A stretch of 23,332 bases of DNA from Hyphomicrobiaceae bacterium (GTDB taxonomy: Bacteria; Pseudomonadota; Alphaproteobacteria; Rhizobiales; Hyphomicrobiaceae), in contig JACKJI010000029.1 in assembly GCA_020638035.1 (NCBI GenBank), forward strand, positions 1 to 23,332, read 5' to 3'. Below are positions 18,147 to 23,332 of this stretch, piece by piece. The notes beneath the pieces are model-generated. The model did no database searches. It worked only from the letters and a program-made list of their open reading frames with translations, and was not told the origin of the DNA. Numbering within the stretch: position 1 is the stretch's first letter; each line of letters begins with the position of its first letter. A program made the position numbers and the translations under genes.

Positions 18147-19874
18147 CTATCGGATCTGGTTGACGAGTTCAGCACCCGTAATCAGCACGCGATCACCCTC
18201 CGTGATGCCGGCGGTGACCAGCGTACGCGCGCCATTCAGTTGGAACGAGCGGATCGTCGCGGCCCGGAACCGTTCAGGCGAGACCTTGACCCATACCTGG
18301 GGCAGGCCATTGGTACCGCGAACGACTGCCGAATCCGGGATGATGAACCCTTGAGCCATCTCGCTCTTCTGGACGACGACTTTCAAGGGCGCGCCGATTG
18401 AAAGCTCAGCGTGAGCATCATCGATGCGAAAGAGGTAGGGGCGAGATTGCTGGCGTAGCGTCGGCGCACGCCCGACGTAGCTGAGCTTCAATACGTGTCC
18501 TTCAGTATCGAGTCCATCGGCTGCCACTATGTCACCGTCGCCGTGAATGTCGCTGCCGATGGCCTCGACCCAGAGCCGCGCCGGATCGACGATTTCGAAC
18601 AGTGTCTCGCGCGCCGAAACCACTTGCCCTGCCTTTACGTTAGCGAGAGAGATGATGCCGCTTACAGGCGCCACAAGCTTGAACTTCTCGACATCCTTCG
18701 GCGTCAACACACGCTTCTGCTCGCGAAGCGCGTCCAGTTCGGTCTGCGTCTCGTCGATCTGCCGCTGCGCCACGACGTTGGCGATGCGCGTCAACCGCGC
18801 CAGCCTCTGTTCGGCAATCCTGAGCTTACCTTCCACCTCGGCGCGCACCTGCTGCAGCGTGCCGAGATCGGCAAGCGGTATCGTCGGTGAAAGCAGTGCG
18901 AGCACGTCTCCTGCCTGTACCTTCTGGCCGACATGCGAAATGCCGCGATCCGTGACCTCGATCTTGCCGTCCATCGGAGACTGGACCTGACCGAAGGCAG
19001 AAGGATCCGATACAACGGTGCCGATCAGCTCGCGGGTTCGCGGCGCGCTCTGCCGCTCGACCGGTTCCGTGCGTACCTGGAGCAGCCGCTGAGTCGGCTT
19101 GGGCACGAAAACCGTGCCGTCAGGTAGTTTGCGCGGGGCATCGCCGCTTTGTGCGGCCGGCACCGCGCCGTGGCCGTGGTCGTCATGATCGTGGCCCGGG
19201 CCCGCCTGCACATCTCTTATCATCAACGTTGCGGTCGCGAGCGCGGCAATCAGGATCACCTCAGCCGCATTTCGCATGCTGGAAGTGATCGCGCTCTGGG
19301 CCGTCCCCGATTTGCTTTCGGTCTCGGTGCTGTTCAAGTGACGTCCCGGCACGAACAACAGCGCCATGACAAACCCAAGGGCCACCGCACCGCCGAGCAG
19401 CCCGAGAATGTCCGGCCTCGTGACGACCTCGCGCAACGGCGGCGGTCGAACGGCTTCGGGCATCTCCGCATTTGGCACGGTCAGCGTACCGTTGAGCAGG
19501 TCGATCATGTCTCCCGCGCTCACCGTGAACACGAGTGCCTTTGTGCCGGGAACGTCCAGCCATTCGGCTTCGAGCCCATACGTACCTGGTGCCAGCCGCG
19601 TAGCGACGGCGGGAGCGATACCGTCGCCCGATACTTCTATTCTTGCGCCATCGATAGGCTCGTTGCTCGCCGAACGATCAAGATAGATCGTCAGCTTGTG
19701 CCCCTCTGCCGTTGCGACAAGCTCCATATCCGAGCCGACGCTTTCGATGCGTGGGATTTCGCGTGCAGCGGCCACAACCCCGTCGAGTCCGCCGCCGTGG
19801 TCGTGACCCGGTCCGGCCCAAGCGATGGACACGCAGACAAAAAGAGTGAGAGCAGTCAGGAAGATACGATGCAT
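18147..19874 (-). CDS. czcB: CzcB-type periplasmic adaptor fused to an N-terminal exported metal-binding-like domain
   Basis: Start at 19874 (MHRIFLTALTLFVCVSIAWA) gives a signal peptide and 575 residues, against about 400-520 for CzcB. Residues 20-150 form a beta-rich domain opening with GPGHDHGG. A membrane helix follows (155-176). Then comes a second signal-like stretch (200-223) followed by GPGHDHDDHGHG. Only then comes the membrane-fusion-protein part: barrel-sandwich halves near 295-335 (VQSPMDGKIEVTDRG) and 400-430 (LVAPVSGIISL), a coiled-coil hairpin (335-395), then beta-barrel and proximal domains. It links pump to outer membrane. An internal ATG at 19277 could start the adaptor alone. 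The ribosome binding site at 19874 is weak, and an in-frame extension to 20015 lacks a signal. Confidence 0.88.
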   Translation of the reverse strand: MHRIFLTALTLFVCVSIAWAGPGHDHGGGLDGVVAAAREIPRIESVGSDMELVATAEGHKLTIYLDRSASNEPIDGARIEVSGDGIAPAVATRLAPGTYGLEAEWLDVPGTKALVFTVSAGDMIDLLNGTLTVPNAEMPEAVRPPPLREVVTRPDILGLLGGAVALGFVMALLFVPGRHLNSTETESKSGTAQSAITSSMRNAAEVILIAALATATLMIRDVQAGPGHDHDDHGHGAVPAAQSGDAPRKLPDGTVFVPKPTQRLLQVRTEPVERQSAPRTRELIGTVVSDPSAFGQVQSPMDGKIEVTDRGISHVGQKVQAGDVLALLSPTIPLADLGTLQQVRAEVEGKLRIAEQRLARLTRIANVVAQRQIDETQTELDALREQKRVLTPKDVEKFKLVAPVSGIISLANVKAGQVVSARETLFEIVDPARLWVEAIGSDIHGDGDIVAADGLDTEGHVLKLSYVGRAPTLRQQSRPYLFRIDDAHAELSIGAPLKVVVQKSEMAQGFIIPDSAVVRGTNGLPQVWVKVSPERFRAATIRSFQLNGARTLVTAGITEGDRVLITGAELVNQIR

Positions 19875-20007
19875 TGCTTGGGCCCGATCCAGGTTTTGGA
19901 TGGATGAACCCGCGCAGGATTGGTAGTGGGCAACGTCCTCGGACAGAGGGGGGGGTGAACATAGGGCTCGATACCAATCCGCGCGGACAGCTCTAAGCGG
20001 AAATACC

Positions 20008-20025
20008 AGGCGCAAGATTGCGCCT
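20008..20025. promoter_or_regulatory. Perfect palindrome upstream of the adaptor gene
   Basis: AGGCGCAAGATTGCGCCT has 8-bp arms around a GA centre. It sits in the 162-bp gap between the His-rich gene (stop at 20037) and the adaptor start (19874). It could be a short terminator-like hairpin for the upstream gene or an operator for a metal regulator. No U-tract follows. Confidence 0.35.
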
Positions 20026-20036
20026 CGATTGCCGTT

Positions 20037-20492
20037 TTAGCCGATAGAACGCGGCGGCCTGAGCAATGGATGGACAACGCTGCCGTGCGGCGGGGTGTCT
20101 TTCAATCCCGCGAGTTTCGATCCGGCGTCGGCGCGCAGTTCGAAGGACACACCGAGAGGGACGATGCCAAGCCCAAGGTGGCAATTAGCATGGATATGAC
20201 TGCACCGATCGCCACTATGGTGCTCTTCCTTTGGACAATTTTCTTCCGGCAGGCAGATCGCGGCCTTTGCGGTGGCGTGGTGAATAGAGTGGGAGGGAGC
20301 GTGGTAAACGGTATGGCTATGATGATGTTCCCCGACGTGGTCTGTGACCGCGTGATGAACTCTTCCAAGATGCTCGCTCGTTTCCGCAAACCCCGCAGCG
20401 AGGTTGCCGCACATGAGCGCAACCACCACCAACGCGACGAGAACTTTGCGAACGATCCAGATCATGGAGCTATCAAACGTTGGTTCGCGCAT
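20037..20492 (-). CDS. His/Cys-rich exported protein upstream of the efflux operon
   Basis: Start uncertain; I take the ATG at 20492 (151 residues), with 20465 as an equally possible alternative. Upstream in-frame starts reach 20678 but would add sequence without features. Residues 11-37 form a signal peptide or anchor (VRKVLVALVVVALMCGNLAA). The mature part is rich in His (RVHHAV, EHHHSH, SIHHA, EEHHSG, HIHANCH) with four Cys (80, 86, 97, 104). This composition suits metal binding. The position just upstream of czcB-czcA resembles small CzcI-like or DUF2946-like proteins of such operons, but I cannot confirm family membership. Probably cotranscribed with the adaptor gene, 162 bp downstream. 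Confidence 0.7.
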   Translation of the reverse strand: MREPTFDSSMIWIVRKVLVALVVVALMCGNLAAGFAETSEHLGRVHHAVTDHVGEHHHSHTVYHAPSHSIHHATAKAAICLPEENCPKEEHHSGDRCSHIHANCHLGLGIVPLGVSFELRADAGSKLAGLKDTPPHGSVVHPLLRPPRSIG

Positions 20493-21093
20493 CGGGTCAA
20501 GCCGGCCGTTGGCAGCTAGGCTTTTCCATCGTGAATTCATTAATTTAAATATCAACGAGTCGCTCATCGAACTTCGTAGAGTAGGCATTTGGAGGCGATT
20601 ACGCTGCATTGAGGCATGAAGATCGCTTCCAATCGGGTTCAGATTGGCGTGCAAAGCACCCAAGCGGTGTTGCAGCACGGCCCTTGTCGCGGCGTTTACC
20701 AGTTGCGGATTTTCATCGGCACTGTCTTCAAATTTGATTGGCCTACAGACACACTGACACTGATTTCCGACCTAGTCGGCAGCAACAATGTCGCGAGGCT
20801 TGACGTCAGTAGTTGGGATCACGAGGCCCTGTGCAGCGCAATGTCCGAGAAGACGAATCGGGTCGCGATTGGCCCTGGGCGGTCGACCAGACCACCGTAG
20901 CATGTGGGCATTCACGATGGACAAGCGGACATCGAATGCTCTCGATGTCCGCTGCACGATGCAAACCGGCAGCTAAGTGGTGGTGCCAATCAAGCCCACT
21001 CTGACCCAAACCTGCCCTGAGCAGATGCGGGATGTTTTGCACACCGGAACGCCCCGCGGAGACGAGTGGCGATTGCTATGTCTTCCGGCATGC
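20493..21093. other. 600-bp region without recognisable genes
   Basis: Between the His-rich protein gene and the terminator of the AioA-like gene I find only short open frames without ribosome binding sites or known domains. The longest is about 94 codons on the plus strand from 20616. It should contain the promoter of the minus-strand metal locus. The only clear structure is the 12-bp-stem hairpin at 20924-20953. The stretch may be decayed coding or IS sequence. Confidence 0.5.
20924..20953. repeat. Intergenic 12-bp-stem inverted repeat
   Basis: AGCGGACATCGA (20924-20935) pairs perfectly with TCGATGTCCGCT (20942-20953) around a 6-nt loop. There is no T-tract on either side, so it is not a standard terminator. 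It could be a dispersed palindromic repeat, an IS end or a regulator site. Confidence 0.5.
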
Positions 21094-21129
21094 AAGAAGG
21101 GCCGTATCGGCGAGGATACGGCCCTTCTT
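21094..21129 (-). terminator. Strong intrinsic terminator of the AioA-like gene
   Basis: A perfect 15-bp stem (AAGAAGGGCCGTATC at 21094-21108, pairing with 21115-21129) has a 6-nt loop. It begins 25 bp beyond the stop of the minus-strand oxidoreductase gene. The stem ends in AAGAAG/CTTCTT, so its 3' arm supplies a partial U-run. It indicates that this gene is the last of its transcription unit. Confidence 0.85.
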
Positions 21130-21154
21130 GGAGACGGCTCGCAGATCTACGCGA

Positions 21155-23332
21155 TCACGACACGATCGGTCGCGGCTTCAGTGACATCTCGAGAAAGTTC
21201 TTCTTGTAGGCGGATTCGCCCACTTTCCGCAGCACGCCACGGCCGAGCTTGTAGCGATAGTTACCGCTGACTGGATCGGGCACCGCGTGGCAGACTGCAT
21301 TGGCCATCGAGCCCGGATAATTGAAGGCCGCCTTCGCAACGCCGGGCTTGATCTCGTCGGACACGATTGCAACCGCGACGAACTGGCCGGTGACGGTCTT
21401 AATGTGTCCGCTTTTCATCAGCTCGGTGAAGCTCAGGTCCTTGTCCTTGACGCCGATCGGCCGGCCGGTCTGGACATAGACTGTATCGTTGAAGCCTTCG
21501 ACGAGATCACCCGACTCGATGCCCTTGGACCTAGCGTCGTCGGGGTGAATGACGATGAACGGCCACGGCCAGCGCTTTGCAAGGTAGGGCTTGCGCAGGT
21601 CGTCGAACCCAGACTGCCAGGTCTCGTTGACACGACCGTTAGTGATCCAGATCTCGCCCTTGTCCTTGCGCGGCTTGATCGCCTCGTAGAAGTCCGACCA
21701 GCTGTCATTGTTCCACGGCGCCTTCAGCATGTTGGCCTTGCCCGTATGCGTGCCGAAGGCATAAAGCCACTTCTGGTCGGTGGTGACGTCCTCGAGCTCA
21801 CCCCACTTGTTGTTGGGGTCGTGGAGCTTTGGCGTGCCGACGAGTTTGCCTTCGATCACGCGGATCGGCGTCTGGATGCCTGTGGTGCCAAGCTCACGCA
21901 ACTTCTCGTGCGCACGCTTGCCCTCGCGCTTGGCATGAACGGCGAGCGCATAGTAGTTGAGCACGCCGCCGCGCGAGAAGCGCGCTGCCTCTTCGAAGAT
22001 ATCGTTGGACTCCTTCCAGTCGAATCCCTTGAAACCCATCTTCTGGGCAAACTGTCCGATCGCCCACCAGTCGGGTTTGGCCTCGCCTGGCGGATCATTG
22101 AACTTGGCGTAGAGGCGCAGTCGCCGTTCGGCGTTGCAGCGGGTGAAGTCGACCTCGCCCCAGCCAGCGGCTGGCAGCACGATGTCGGCATACTGCGTGT
22201 TGAGCGGGTCGACCGGGTAGATGTCGGAGTCGACCAGAACCATACCCCCGGAGTCAACGCGCTCGATGAACGTCTTGACGAGATGTTCGCGGTCCACGCT
22301 GCGCGGCTGATGCATGTTGCGGATCGTTAGGTCGCCGACGCGGGTCGACAACTCCTGCGACGCAAGCATCGAAGGGAACCACGTCAAGCCGACGGTCCAG
22401 AAGAAGCGGACGTTGCCGTCCATCACCCAGCGATCGACGTTGAGCGCCTTCTTACGCCGCCCGGGATATTTCTCGGGGCTTAGGAAGCCCTTGCCGCCGC
22501 CGGCACCCATGCCGCCACGCTGATGGCCACCGCCGCGCGAGATGACCTGTCCCGGGCGATTGCCGGCGCCGCACAACAGGCCGAGCGTCGCAAGCGAAGC
22601 CGTGTTCATGTAGTTGTTGGACCAGTAGTTGCCCTTCTCCAACATGAAGGAGGATTTCGGGCGCGAGCCGTCCGCCTTGGGCTTGGCGATCATCTCGGCG
22701 GCGGCAAGGATCAGGTCTTTTTCAAGGCCAGTGATGGCTGCCGCTTCATCGAGATTGGCGGCCTTCTCATTGGCAATGAACTTCTGGAAATCGCTCCAGT
22801 CGCTCTGCCACCGACCCCAAGTCGTGCGCCACTGCCAGCGGGTATTTCGAGTGCCGCGACCGTAACCCGATTCGATCTCCCACTTGTTGTTGACCCATTT
22901 GTCGATGAACTCCTGGTCCTGCCACTTGTTATCGATGATGATCTTCGACAGGGCGAGATGAAGGACGGTATCGGTGCCAGGTGTGATCGGCAGCCACAAG
23001 CCGCCCCTTTCCATACCGTAGGCGACGCCCATCGTCTTGTGTGGGGTCACGAAGATCATCTTCTTGTCGGCCACGTCGCCGTACATCATCCACTCGGTGA
23101 AGAGCACCGTCTTTGTCTCGTAGGGATCGACGCCCGACATGAAGGCGACTTCGCACTTTCCCCAGTCGTCGTAGGAAGCCGCAAACGAGTTTATGCCGGC
23201 ATCGTCGAGCCCCGCTGCGTCTTCGGCATTCTGCGGCTTGTCGTGCGGTGCATAGACGGGCGTGCCGATGGCGCGGTTGACGAGCTTAGAGATCGCGTAG
23301 GTGTTCTCGAAGTATTCGTAGGAATAGGCCTT
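21155..23332 (-). CDS. Arsenite oxidase large subunit-like molybdopterin oxidoreductase (AioA/IdrA branch), 5' end beyond window
   Basis: The frame stays open to the right edge, so these are the C-terminal 725 residues; the ATG at 23140 is internal. It aligns by eye with AioA throughout: ENTYAISKL, SGVDPYETKT, TPGTDTVLHLAL, AAAITGLEKDLI, SFMLEKGNYWSNN, DIVLPAAGWGEVDFT, the ITNGRVNETWQSGFDDL segment and IESGDLVEGFND. Fragment residues His30, Glu37/Asp38, Arg266 and His270 (in SRGGGHQRGG) fall where AioA has the substrate-binding His195, Glu203, Arg419 and His423 (recalled from Alcaligenes faecalis AioA). Three of the four seem kept and the acidic one is shifted or changed to Asp. The N-terminal cofactor-binding Cys region and any Rieske subunit gene lie outside. 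No gene follows before the terminator, consistent with the small-then-large order of aio operons. Arsenite oxidation, iodate reduction or another substrate are all possible. Confidence 0.85.
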   Translation of the reverse strand, partial: KAYSYEYFENTYAISKLVNRAIGTPVYAPHDKPQNAEDAAGLDDAGINSFAASYDDWGKCEVAFMSGVDPYETKTVLFTEWMMYGDVADKKMIFVTPHKTMGVAYGMERGGLWLPITPGTDTVLHLALSKIIIDNKWQDQEFIDKWVNNKWEIESGYGRGTRNTRWQWRTTWGRWQSDWSDFQKFIANEKAANLDEAAAITGLEKDLILAAAEMIAKPKADGSRPKSSFMLEKGNYWSNNYMNTASLATLGLLCGAGNRPGQVISRGGGHQRGGMGAGGGKGFLSPEKYPGRRKKALNVDRWVMDGNVRFFWTVGLTWFPSMLASQELSTRVGDLTIRNMHQPRSVDREHLVKTFIERVDSGGMVLVDSDIYPVDPLNTQYADIVLPAAGWGEVDFTRCNAERRLRLYAKFNDPPGEAKPDWWAIGQFAQKMGFKGFDWKESNDIFEEAARFSRGGVLNYYALAVHAKREGKRAHEKLRELGTTGIQTPIRVIEGKLVGTPKLHDPNNKWGELEDVTTDQKWLYAFGTHTGKANMLKAPWNNDSWSDFYEAIKPRKDKGEIWITNGRVNETWQSGFDDLRKPYLAKRWPWPFIVIHPDDARSKGIESGDLVEGFNDTVYVQTGRPIGVKDKDLSFTELMKSGHIKTVTGQFVAVAIVSDEIKPGVAKAAFNYPGSMANAVCHAVPDPVSGNYRYKLGRGVLRKVGESAYKKNFLEMSLKPRPIVS

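Noticed and set aside
20616..20900. 94-codon open frame on the plus strand in the gene-poor gap
   Set aside because: No ribosome binding site, no recognisable domain and unremarkable composition; not enough to call a gene.
21155..23140. Taking the Met at 23140 as the true start of the oxidoreductase
   Set aside because: The same frame stays open for 64 more codons to the window edge and encodes conserved AioA-like sequence (ENTY, HDKP), so the start is outside.

Overview
The window looks like an accessory region of an alphaproteobacterial chromosome or large replicon, most likely Hyphomicrobiales. This is a judgement from protein flavour: rhizobial-type IS630, IS66 and IS5-family transposase remnants, a TakP-like TRAP transporter, high GC and an AioA-family oxidoreductase. 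I could not test it by search. No rRNA, tRNA, CRISPR array or phage module is visible.

Region 1 (about 240-10350, minus strand) is one apparently co-oriented block. In transcription order it holds a stand-alone LuxR-type HTH regulator, pyruvate dehydrogenase E1 (aceE, homodimeric type), E2 (aceF), a lipoyl-domain-bearing E3 (lpdA), then a TRAP transporter (dctQ, dctM, dctP). It ends at a GC-rich hairpin at 242-266. Divergent from it (10693-12746, plus strand) is a two-component system: a membrane cache-domain histidine kinase and a NarL/FixJ response regulator whose genes overlap by 4 bp. The roughly 350-bp divergent spacer carries a small dyad with extra half-sites, a candidate operator. Taken together this reads as a self-contained sense-import-oxidise module for pyruvate or a related 2-oxo acid: the kinase sees it outside, the TRAP system imports it, and PDH converts it to acetyl-CoA. 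The genes are visible; the ligand and the regulatory link are inference.

Region 2 (about 12750-14540) is a graveyard of insertion sequences: an IS66-type OrfA remnant, a 29-residue IS5-type N-terminus, and a truncated IS630-type transposase. A small two-helix membrane protein lies between the last two. The IS5-type and IS630-type remnants carry almost the same 28-bp terminal sequence although their transposases are unrelated.

Region 3 (14596-20492, minus strand) is a heavy-metal RND efflux locus: a His/Cys-rich exported protein, an unusually long periplasmic adaptor that looks like two exported proteins fused, a CzcA-type pump and a small exported protein. No outer-membrane channel gene (czcC) and no metal-responsive regulator lie in the window.

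Region 4 (21155 to the right edge, minus strand) is the C-terminal 725 residues of an arsenite-oxidase-family molybdopterin enzyme (AioA/IdrA branch), followed by a perfect 15-bp-stem terminator at 21094-21129. Its 5' end and any Rieske partner lie outside the window. About 600 bp between it and the metal locus has no recognisable gene.
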